Positions 15,983 through 24,373 of a DNA stretch of 64,000 bases are shown piece after piece. The notes beneath the pieces were generated by a model. The model was not told the DNA's origin. It saw only the letters and a list, made by a program, of their open reading frames with translations, and did not search any database. The stretch is from Bacteroides eggerthii (GTDB taxonomy: Bacteria; Bacteroidota; Bacteroidia; Bacteroidales; Bacteroidaceae): contig NZ_CP102258.1 of assembly GCF_025146565.1 (NCBI RefSeq), positions 992,001 through 1,056,000 of the forward strand. The letters are read 5' to 3'. The position numbers and the translations under genes were made by a program. How positions within the stretch are numbered: position 1 is the stretch's first letter; each line of letters starts with the position of its first letter.

Positions 15983-17482
15983 ATGAAACAATTCTTTTTT
16001 ATGTTGCTTCTGTTGGGAGCCGTCTTTGTAGGATGTAATGATGATGTGACTCCTCCGATTCCTGTGATTAAGGAGTTTGAGCTTACGGTGTTGGATAAGG
16101 CGGATGTCCCCATATCCAAAGCAGTGGTAAATGTTTTTATGAGCCATAAACCGGATGTACTGGTTATGAGTAAAAATACGGATATTTTTGGTAAGATACA
16201 CTTCTTGAACCTCAAGCCGGGGAGCTATATTTTTACGGCGATGATGGGTGAGACGGAAATATTGAAGACTGATGTGGTAGTGGGCGACGACAACGCTCTA
16301 AATGTCGCTACGATGAAAGCTGGCAATTATGAAATGACGGTGGCCGACTATACGGTCATTGTGAAGTCGGATAGAGGTGCTGCTATCTCCGGACGTAAGG
16401 TAGATTTGCTGACCAAAGAGGAGCAGGTTGTCTATAAGTCGGGACTGACGGATGAGAAAGGCGAGACGCTTTTTACTAAAATACCTTTGGATGATTATTT
16501 GATTAAAGTATATGACGAAATGAATGAGGTGGCAGTACAGACAGAGGCTGTCTCTGTTGTTGAAGACGTTGCCAAGAATACATCCAATGTGGAGATCGTG
16601 AAGCTGATACATCATTCGGATATTGTTATTACGGGATTCCTTGTGGATCCGAAAGGATCGGATTCTCCGAACCCGGGGACTACGTCAGGCGGTGGTTTTC
16701 TTCATAAAGGCGGTTATGAGTATGTTCAACTGCTGGCATTGAAAGATATTAATTTTGATGAGACTCCGTACTGTGTCATTACGGGTATGAATGCTACGAA
16801 TCCGGCTGATAAAACTTATCCTGCCGCCTTGGATGGCTGGGTAGAGTCGAAAGGACAAAATACAAAAACTACTTATCAGATAGACATAAATTCCGGTAGT
16901 GTAAAGAAAGGACAATTCTTCTATGTAGGTGGAGCAAGTTATATGATTGCAAGTTATTATGATGATTGGGGAAGTCCTATGATAGAGAAAGATAGATGGT
17001 GGGCATACGATTTCTATAAAAAGAGAGGTAGCAACGATAATGGAGCGGCAAAAGGTGGTTCAGGTATATTCAATAATTTGAATTCCGATAAAAAGACGAA
17101 TGTGCCCGACGGAATAGCAGTGTTTAAGGGAGTGGATATTGATAAGAACACAGTGCCTCAAGATGTTGTATTCTATGGTGGCGAGTCTCCCATCAGAAAA
17201 GAAGACCGTTATCTGATTACTGACAATGATCTGTATCGTACTGTAAACTCCAAAGGTGAGCCGCAACCTTATTTTGGCGATGGAACAAACACTTGGTTTG
17301 CCAAGCAAGGACATAATGATGACGGATGTTACATCATGATGGGCGGAGAAGTTACGACAACCGAATGGTTGAAACCTCGTGTTGGCAAATTGTACAAACT
17401 GAACGTGAAAGGTGGTCCTGAAAGTGTTAGTGTAAGTGATATTGAAGCTGCTGAAGGAGTAACTGTATTTGTTGATAAATAA
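15983..17482 (+). CDS. Lipoprotein with carboxypeptidase-regulatory-like (Ig-like) repeats
   Basis: 499 residues with lipobox VFVGC (cysteine 18). Residues about 28-110 (FELTVLDKADVPISKAVVNV...) and again about 115-210 (YTVIVKSDRGAAISGRKVDL...) look like two transthyretin-like, carboxypeptidase-regulatory-type beta domains. The remainder, rich in Gly, Asp and aromatic residues, is not recognised. It lies 43 bp after the propeller lipoprotein and 10 bp before SusC, so it is probably a surface partner of the SusC/D complex. Surface glycan-binding proteins usually follow SusD, so this order is unusual. No catalytic motif is seen. Confidence 0.65.
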   Translation: MKQFFFMLLLLGAVFVGCNDDVTPPIPVIKEFELTVLDKADVPISKAVVNVFMSHKPDVLVMSKNTDIFGKIHFLNLKPGSYIFTAMMGETEILKTDVVVGDDNALNVATMKAGNYEMTVADYTVIVKSDRGAAISGRKVDLLTKEEQVVYKSGLTDEKGETLFTKIPLDDYLIKVYDEMNEVAVQTEAVSVVEDVAKNTSNVEIVKLIHHSDIVITGFLVDPKGSDSPNPGTTSGGGFLHKGGYEYVQLLALKDINFDETPYCVITGMNATNPADKTYPAALDGWVESKGQNTKTTYQIDINSGSVKKGQFFYVGGASYMIASYYDDWGSPMIEKDRWWAYDFYKKRGSNDNGAAKGGSGIFNNLNSDKKTNVPDGIAVFKGVDIDKNTVPQDVVFYGGESPIRKEDRYLITDNDLYRTVNSKGEPQPYFGDGTNTWFAKQGHNDDGCYIMMGGEVTTTEWLKPRVGKLYKLNVKGGPESVSVSDIEAAEGVTVFVDK

Positions 17483-17492
17483 ATCTGATAAT

Positions 17493-20400
17493 ATGAAAAC
17501 AATAAATGTGAATAAAACTTGCCGTATAGCGGTATTCTCATTGGCGTGCTGCCTGGCTGCACCTTCATGGGCCGATGATTTGAATCGGGATGAATTGGAT
17601 GTCCGTTATGAATCACAAGCTGTGATGCAAAAAGAATTGGTAAAGGGGTGTGTGCGCGATCAGAATGGGGAACCGTTGATTGGCGTAACTGTAAGGGTAC
17701 AGGGGACTTCACAAGGTACCATTACCGATATTGACGGAAATTATAGTCTGGCTTTGCCAAGCAAACAGACCAAACTGGAATTCTCTTTTATAGGTTATAA
17801 TACAGTGGTACTTACACCGGGCAGCCGGAAGTCTTTGGATGTTACTCTTAAAGAGGATGTCAAGGCTTTGGATGAAGTGGTGGTTGTGGGATATGGCACT
17901 ATGAAGAAACGAGACTTGGTAGGTGCGGTAGACCATATTAATTCTGAAGCATTGGAAGGACGTTCAACTCCATCATTGACACGTAGCTTGCAAGGGCAGA
18001 TTCCGAACCTGAACATATCCATGCGTGACGGTAAGCCCGACCGCGGAGCGTCTTATAATATTCGCGGTACAACCTCTATTGGTGCAGGTGGAGAAGCCCT
18101 GATTTTAATAGACGGTGTGGAAGGTGACCCGAATTCAGTAAATCCGCAAGATATAGAGAGCGTTTCTGTTCTGAAAGATGCCTCTTCGGCTGCAGTATAT
18201 GGTGCTCGCGGTACTTTTGGTGTGGTATTGATCACCACCAAGAATGCGCAGAAAGGTGGCGTGAAAGTGAATTATAATGGTAGTTTCTCTTTCAGCCAGC
18301 GTACAGTGGAGCCTGATTTGGTGACAAACGGATTGCAGTGGACAGACGACTTTGTAGAAGCCTTTGTAAACAATAAAGGAACTATGCCTACTTCTATCAA
18401 TAATATATTTCCTTATACACCGGAGTGGCACGAAGAATTGCGTCGCCACGATGCGAATCCTGACCTGCCCAAAGTGCAGATAAACGAGAATACCGGACAG
18501 TATGAGTACTTTGGAAATACGGATTGGGACAAACTTCTCTATAAAGACGTGACAGCCGGGACAGACCACTCAATGAGTATCACAGGTGGAAATGATATAG
18601 CCAACTTCTATGTGTCGGGCCGTTTTTTCTCACAGGATGGTATCTACCGTGCCAATACAGATGATTACCAGCGTGGAAACTTTCGTGCGAAAGGCTCTAT
18701 AAAAATCAAGCCTTGGCTGAGCATCGATAATAACTTTGATATGATGCACAAGACGTATCATTATCCTTTGATTTCGTATGATCAGACTTTGAATATCCAG
18801 CGTAATATGGAACAGCAGGGCTTTCCGATGGCTGTAATGTATAATCCCGACGGAAGCCTGACGTACAGTGCTGTTTATTGTGCTGTGGGAGATTTCTATA
18901 ACGAAAGCTCTTATCAGGACCAGACAACACTGCAATATAAGAATACTTTTGGAGTAAACATTACTCCTATTAAAGATGTGCTGAAGTTCCGCGGAGATTT
19001 TACTTATGTCAATACGGCTTATAAGCGTAATCGTGTTTTGAATTATGTTCCTTACAGCACCGGTCCCGAACAGTTTGCGGAAAAGGGCAAGAGCATTATG
19101 ATGGATAATAAAGATGAAACCCGTTACATGGCAGCCAACCTTAATGGTACTTGGACTCCGAAACTGGGAAAAAATCATGCTTTATCCGTAATGGGAGGCT
19201 GGAACCTGGAGACGTCGAATAAAGATACCTTTTATTCGGAAAGAGACGGTTTCCTTTTCCCCGACAGACCGAATTATGATTTGATGGACGGTTTGAACTA
19301 TAAACTGGAACAAGGTGACAAGAACTGGTCTTATGTAGGTGTGTTCTATCGTTTGAACTATGGATACAAAGGACGTTATCTTATTGAAACAAGCGGACGT
19401 TATGACGGTTCGTCCAAATTCCCTGTTAATGAGATGTGGGGCTTCTTCCCTTCTGCTTCGGCGGCATGGCGTATCTCGGAAGAAAAGTTCATGGAGGGTA
19501 CTCGTTCCTGGCTCGATAATCTGAAGTTGAGATTCTCAGTCGGTACATTGGGTAATGGTAATGTAGATCCCTATAAATTCCTACCCACCATGAGTATTGA
19601 TAAAACCGGCGTGATTGTAGGCGACGGGCAAGTGAATTATACAAGTTATCCGGGATTGATTCCCAATAATCTGACTTGGGAAAAGGTTACCACATACGAT
19701 GTGGGTGTAGACGTGGATATGTTTAAAAACCGCCTGACGATAGGATTCGATTGGTACCGCCGTAATACGACTGATATGTATACGGTAGGACCTACGCTTC
19801 CGGAAGTGTTGGGTACTACTCAACCCAAAGGCAACTATGCCGATCTGAAAACAAAAGGCTGGGAATTGACCCTTTCATGGAGAGATAATTTCAAACTGGC
19901 AGGCAGTGATTTCCATTATGGAGTGAAGTTCATGCTATGGGATAGCCAAAGCTGGATTACCAAATATAACAATGCTACCGGCAAGTTGAGTGATTACTAT
20001 GAAGGTTACCGCATTGGTGACATTTGGGGATACAACATCGAAGGTTTGTTCACCAGTTATGATGAAATAGCCAACCATGCCGACCAGGATTATATGAAGA
20101 TTTCCGACTCTAAGATATGGCAACCCGGTGACTTGAAGTTTGCCGATTTGAATGGAGACGGTAAAATTGACAAGGGTGCGCAAACGTTGAGCGATCATGG
20201 TGACTTGGTTATTGTCGGCAATGAGGAAGAACGTTATCATTACGGTTTCAATTTGAATGTAGGTTGGAAGGGTATCGGCATTTCCGCTTTCTTCCAAGGC
20301 GTAGGAAAAAGAGATTGGTATCCGGGACAGGAAACAGGATTCTTCTGGGGCAAGTACAACCGCCCTTACGGCTACTCACTGAAGATGCATGAGAACCGTT

Positions 20401-20768
20401 GGACGGAGGAGAATCCTAACCCCAACGCTTATTGGCCCCGTTTGGTGGGATATTCTTCTGAAAATGGCGGACGCCCGATGGGAACGCCGAATAACCGCTA
20501 TATGCAGGATGCTTCTTACTTGCGTCTGAAAGCGCTGACCGTTGATTATTCATTGCCGCAGGCATGGGTGTCTAAGTTAGGACTGACCGGATTGAAGATT
20601 TATTTCACCGGCGAAAATCTCTTCACATTCTCCAATGTATGTGAGAATTTCGACCCTGAAGTGATCAAGGGCGGTGATGTCGATTTGAAAGACCGTAAAG
20701 GTGAGGAACAGGGATATAGTTATCCGATGCTGAAAACGTATACGGTAGGATTGAATGTTTCATTCTAA
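17493..20768 (+). CDS. SusC/RagA-family TonB-dependent outer membrane transporter
   Basis: Start placed at 17493 (MKTINVNKTCRIAVFSLACC, cleavage near SWAD) rather than 17469, giving 1091 residues. After the signal comes a carboxypeptidase-like domain (VKGCVRDQNGEPLIGVTVRV), the TonB box DEVVVVGYG, a plug with SLQGQIPNLNI, and the DGVEGDPNSVNPQDIESVSV and DASSAAVYGARG signatures of SusC proteins. The barrel ends in the aromatic residue Phe. It imports oligomeric ligand across the outer membrane with its SusD partner, whose gene begins just after. Ligand is not predictable from sequence alone; neighbours suggest a glycerol-phosphate glycopolymer. Confidence 0.96.
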   Translation: MKTINVNKTCRIAVFSLACCLAAPSWADDLNRDELDVRYESQAVMQKELVKGCVRDQNGEPLIGVTVRVQGTSQGTITDIDGNYSLALPSKQTKLEFSFIGYNTVVLTPGSRKSLDVTLKEDVKALDEVVVVGYGTMKKRDLVGAVDHINSEALEGRSTPSLTRSLQGQIPNLNISMRDGKPDRGASYNIRGTTSIGAGGEALILIDGVEGDPNSVNPQDIESVSVLKDASSAAVYGARGTFGVVLITTKNAQKGGVKVNYNGSFSFSQRTVEPDLVTNGLQWTDDFVEAFVNNKGTMPTSINNIFPYTPEWHEELRRHDANPDLPKVQINENTGQYEYFGNTDWDKLLYKDVTAGTDHSMSITGGNDIANFYVSGRFFSQDGIYRANTDDYQRGNFRAKGSIKIKPWLSIDNNFDMMHKTYHYPLISYDQTLNIQRNMEQQGFPMAVMYNPDGSLTYSAVYCAVGDFYNESSYQDQTTLQYKNTFGVNITPIKDVLKFRGDFTYVNTAYKRNRVLNYVPYSTGPEQFAEKGKSIMMDNKDETRYMAANLNGTWTPKLGKNHALSVMGGWNLETSNKDTFYSERDGFLFPDRPNYDLMDGLNYKLEQGDKNWSYVGVFYRLNYGYKGRYLIETSGRYDGSSKFPVNEMWGFFPSASAAWRISEEKFMEGTRSWLDNLKLRFSVGTLGNGNVDPYKFLPTMSIDKTGVIVGDGQVNYTSYPGLIPNNLTWEKVTTYDVGVDVDMFKNRLTIGFDWYRRNTTDMYTVGPTLPEVLGTTQPKGNYADLKTKGWELTLSWRDNFKLAGSDFHYGVKFMLWDSQSWITKYNNATGKLSDYYEGYRIGDIWGYNIEGLFTSYDEIANHADQDYMKISDSKIWQPGDLKFADLNGDGKIDKGAQTLSDHGDLVIVGNEEERYHYGFNLNVGWKGIGISAFFQGVGKRDWYPGQETGFFWGKYNRPYGYSLKMHENRWTEENPNPNAYWPRLVGYSSENGGRPMGTPNNRYMQDASYLRLKALTVDYSLPQAWVSKLGLTGLKIYFTGENLFTFSNVCENFDPEVIKGGDVDLKDRKGEEQGYSYPMLKTYTVGLNVSF

Positions 20769-20784
20769 AAAAAGAGGGAAGATT

Positions 20785-22554
20785 ATGAAAAAAATATATT
20801 TATATGCAATGGCATTGGGACTGATGTTCGCGTCATGCGAGGATTTCTTGACCGAATATCCCAAAAATAAGATAACGCCTGATGATTTCTTTAAGACAGA
20901 GCGCGAGATAAGTCTTTATGCAAATTCTTTTTATGAAAAAGATATGCCGGGAGTCGGCGTGGCTACCGGAGACGGTGTGTCCGATATTATGGAGGTGGTT
21001 TCGGTCAGTTCGTATCTGAGCTCGGGTTATGGACCTGACAATCAAGGCGGATGGAGCTGGAGTGACTTACGGAATATCAACTATTTCATTGACCGCCTGA
21101 AGCAATCGCCGGTAAGTGACGATATCAAGAACAAATATATGGGATTGGCTAAGTTCTGGCGTGCCAAATTCTATTTCGAGAAAGTGAAAACTTTCGGTGG
21201 AGTTCCTTATTACGACTATTGCCTGGAACCTGACGATGAGGCACTGTATAAACCTCGTGACTCAAGAGAGTTCGTAATGGACAAGGTCTTGAATGACCTG
21301 AATGAAGCTGTAAAATACCTCACTGACAAAAAAGATGAGACTTGTACAACAGTCACCCGATACGTAGCATTGGCAATGAAGGCGCGCGTATGCTTACATG
21401 AAGGTACATTCCGTAAATATCATACGGAAATGAATTTGCCGGATGCGGACAAATGGATCAGGGAGGCGGCTTCGGCTGCAGAGGAGTTGATAAATTCCAA
21501 GCAATACAAACTGTTGAATACCGGTGAGGCTGAAAAGGATTACCGCAAATTGTTTACGGCGGAGAACAGAACAGGTGTACGCTCCATTTTGGATGAGACT
21601 ATTTGGGCACAGGTGTATGATGCCGAATTTCGTCGTTGGCATGATGTGACATGGAAGTACAATTCCGCTACGGCAGGTTCCCGCTGGTCGTTGACCCGTT
21701 CATTCGTTAACACTTATTTGATGAGGGACGGTAGCCGTTTTACGGACAAAGCCGGTTATGAGACGATGACTTTCCCACAGGAAGTGAAAGATCGTGATTG
21801 CCGTTTGAAGCAGACGATCCGTACTCCGGGTTACAAGCGTATAAGTAAAGATAAGGAAATAACGGTTTTGCCGGATTTCACTATTACATTGAGCGGCTAT
21901 CACATGATGAAATGGTCTTTGGACGATACATTCTATGATGGTCAGGCGGAAGCCACAAACGCAATGCCTATATTCCGGTATGCCGAAATCTTGCTGATTT
22001 ATGCAGAAGCTAAAGCCGAACTCGGCGAGTTCACTTCGGATACATGGAACAAAACGATCAAACTGCTGCGTGAACGGGCCGGTGTCAACGGTAAGGAACC
22101 TGAAACTGCGGATTCTTATATGCAGGAAACCTACTATCCGGATATAGCGGACAAATATTTGTTGGAAATCAGACGCGAACGCGCCATTGAGCTGATAGCA
22201 GAGGACCGTCGTTATGATGACCTGATGCGCTGGAAAGCGGCAGACCTGTTTGCTGCAAACAGAACGAAGTGGGAAGGTATTTACATTCCGAAAGTGAATG
22301 AAGGCTACGATTTGGACGGTGACGGAAAGAATGACGTATGTTTTTATAAAGGCACTAAGCCCGGTATTTCAGGAGTCAAGTTCGTGCAGCTTGGCGGTAA
22401 CCTCACCCTTTCGGGCGAAAAAAGTGGCTATTTGGTTTGGGGAGAAGCTTTCCAACGGGAATGGGATGATAAGAAATATCTTCGCCCTATACCGAGAAAT
22501 GTCAGGGTTATAAATCCGGCTTTGGAGCAGAATCCGGGTTGGGAAGAGAACTAA
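20785..22554 (+). CDS. SusD/RagB-family outer membrane lipoprotein
   Basis: Start set at 20785 so that a lipoprotein signal is used (MKKIYLYAMALGLMFASCED, cysteine 18); the 10 residues before it overlap the SusC 3' end. The protein of 589 residues has the SusD landmarks FLTEYPKN at the N-terminus, a tetratricopeptide-like region (AKFWRAKFYFEKVKTFGGVP), a RYAEILLIYAEAKAELGE helix and an ERAIELIAEDRRYDDLMRWK block. It caps the SusC barrel and captures ligand at the cell surface. The gene lies 16 bp after SusC. Confidence 0.96.
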   Translation: MKKIYLYAMALGLMFASCEDFLTEYPKNKITPDDFFKTEREISLYANSFYEKDMPGVGVATGDGVSDIMEVVSVSSYLSSGYGPDNQGGWSWSDLRNINYFIDRLKQSPVSDDIKNKYMGLAKFWRAKFYFEKVKTFGGVPYYDYCLEPDDEALYKPRDSREFVMDKVLNDLNEAVKYLTDKKDETCTTVTRYVALAMKARVCLHEGTFRKYHTEMNLPDADKWIREAASAAEELINSKQYKLLNTGEAEKDYRKLFTAENRTGVRSILDETIWAQVYDAEFRRWHDVTWKYNSATAGSRWSLTRSFVNTYLMRDGSRFTDKAGYETMTFPQEVKDRDCRLKQTIRTPGYKRISKDKEITVLPDFTITLSGYHMMKWSLDDTFYDGQAEATNAMPIFRYAEILLIYAEAKAELGEFTSDTWNKTIKLLRERAGVNGKEPETADSYMQETYYPDIADKYLLEIRRERAIELIAEDRRYDDLMRWKAADLFAANRTKWEGIYIPKVNEGYDLDGDGKNDVCFYKGTKPGISGVKFVQLGGNLTLSGEKSGYLVWGEAFQREWDDKKYLRPIPRNVRVINPALEQNPGWEEN

Positions 22555-22690
22555 GTATATAATTTAGTGATGTGATATAAATGATGTTGATGTATCTAAG
22601 AGTACATCTTTCGGCCTCTATCAGTCTATATTTGACTGTCGGATGTAATGTCTTTCTTAAAGCGACAGCAATCGGGCATAAAATAAAAAA

Positions 22691-24373
22691 ATGAAAATAG
22701 TGGAAATTATGAAATGGATTATACTTGTTAGCCTGTTCCTCGTTGGCGGAATGGTGAAAGCTCAACATCTTCCGCAATGGTTGGAAAAGGCGGTGGTTTA
22801 TCAAATCTATCCGGCCTCTTTCAAAGATAGTGATGGTGACGGTATCGGTGATTTGAAAGGAATTGAATCGCAATTGGACTATATCAAGTCCATTGGAGTG
22901 AACACGATTTGGATTAGTCCGGTGTTTTCCTCCGAGTTCTTTGATGGTGGGTATGATGTGACAGATTTCTATTCTGTGGACAAGCGTTATGGAACAAATT
23001 CCCAGTTGGTGAGTCTTGTTCAGAAAGTACATGAAAAAGGAATGAAAATTTTTATGGATCTTGTGGCAGGACATACCTCGGACAAGCATCCCTGGTTTTT
23101 GCAATCAAAGCAGGCTGATAAGAACTTGCAATATAGCGATTATTTCATCTGGACACCTACCAAAGCGGAAAAACCGAAACAGTTTGTTGCCACAGACTGT
23201 GAACGTGACGGCAATTACATGGAGAATTTTTTTGATTGCCAGCCAGCACTGAACTATGGGTATGCCAATCCCAATCCGGAGCATCCTTGGGAACAGTCGG
23301 TGGACGCTCCCGGCCCGCAAGCGGTTCGGCGTGAATTGAAGAATATTATTTCTTTTTGGATGGATAAAGGTATGGACGGCTTTCGGGTGGATATGGCATA
23401 CAGCCTGATAAAGAATGATCCGAAGCACATCGAGACAAGCCGTTTATGGAAAGGCGTTAGCACTTGGTTCAAAGAAAAATATCCGGAGGGAGCTTTTATT
23501 GCCGAATGGGGAGAACCGACCAATTCTATTGGCGGCGGATTTCATATCGATTTTCTGTTCCATATCGGACGGAAAGGGTATACTTCTCTCTTCTTCAACA
23601 AGAAAAAAACGGAAGATATCAATTGCTATTTCGGGTTGGAAGGAGCAGGACAGGTTAAGCAGTTTGTAGAGATGTACCAGAAAGAATATGGAGAAACGAA
23701 AGGAAAAGGCTATATCTCCTTGCCGACTTCCAACCATGATATATGGCGTCTGGCTTGCGGAAAACGTACGGACTTGAAACAGTTGAAAGTAGCAATGACT
23801 TTCTTGCTGACTATGCCGGGAGTTCCTTGCATCTATTATGGTGATGAAATAGGAATGAAGTATATTGAAGGACTTCCCGACGTGGAGGGTAGCGTGCTTG
23901 CTTCGCGGAATCGTGCCGGAAGCCGTACGCCTATGCAGTGGGACGGTTCTGTCAACTTGGGCTTTTCTACTGCTCCCGCAGAAAAGTTGTATATCCCGGT
24001 TGACCCGGCAGAGGATGCCCCCACTGTGGAACAACAGCAAGCAGATGAGAACTCTTTGTTGAACTATGTACGTGACGTATTGAAATTGCGTGATTCTTCC
24101 AAGGCTTTAGGGAATACAGGAGACTGGAGAATGATCAGTAACGTGGAGCAGCCTTATCCTTTGATCTATTTGCGTGAAGCGGATGGAGAACGTTATTGTG
24201 TGGCTGTAAACCCAAGCGCGAAGAAAGTGACGGCGAAGTTTCCGACATTCAACTCCGGAAAGTGGGAAATGGTGTTGGGCGATAAAAAGCAGGCGAAGTA
24301 TAAAGGCGGTACAACAGAGGACTGCATAAAGATGGCACCCGTATCTGCTGTGATTTTCAAGATTAACGAATAA
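22691..24373 (+). CDS. Secreted GH13 alpha-glucosidase-like enzyme (copy 2)
   Basis: 560 residues with a signal peptide (ending near GGMVKA). A second in-frame ATG at 22709 is also plausible. Catalytic residues are D234 (FRVDMAYS), E272 (AEWGEP) and D350 within a complete SNHD motif. Region I is DLVAGH, as in the paralog at 12769-14451. Acts on alpha-glucosides, probably exo, in the periplasm. It follows SusD after 136 bp, which contain a small hairpin (GATGTA / TACATC, 22589-22608), and its stop overlaps the GH65 start. The coupling suggests sequential action with GH65. Confidence 0.92.
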   Translation: MKIVEIMKWIILVSLFLVGGMVKAQHLPQWLEKAVVYQIYPASFKDSDGDGIGDLKGIESQLDYIKSIGVNTIWISPVFSSEFFDGGYDVTDFYSVDKRYGTNSQLVSLVQKVHEKGMKIFMDLVAGHTSDKHPWFLQSKQADKNLQYSDYFIWTPTKAEKPKQFVATDCERDGNYMENFFDCQPALNYGYANPNPEHPWEQSVDAPGPQAVRRELKNIISFWMDKGMDGFRVDMAYSLIKNDPKHIETSRLWKGVSTWFKEKYPEGAFIAEWGEPTNSIGGGFHIDFLFHIGRKGYTSLFFNKKKTEDINCYFGLEGAGQVKQFVEMYQKEYGETKGKGYISLPTSNHDIWRLACGKRTDLKQLKVAMTFLLTMPGVPCIYYGDEIGMKYIEGLPDVEGSVLASRNRAGSRTPMQWDGSVNLGFSTAPAEKLYIPVDPAEDAPTVEQQQADENSLLNYVRDVLKLRDSSKALGNTGDWRMISNVEQPYPLIYLREADGERYCVAVNPSAKKVTAKFPTFNSGKWEMVLGDKKQAKYKGGTTEDCIKMAPVSAVIFKINE

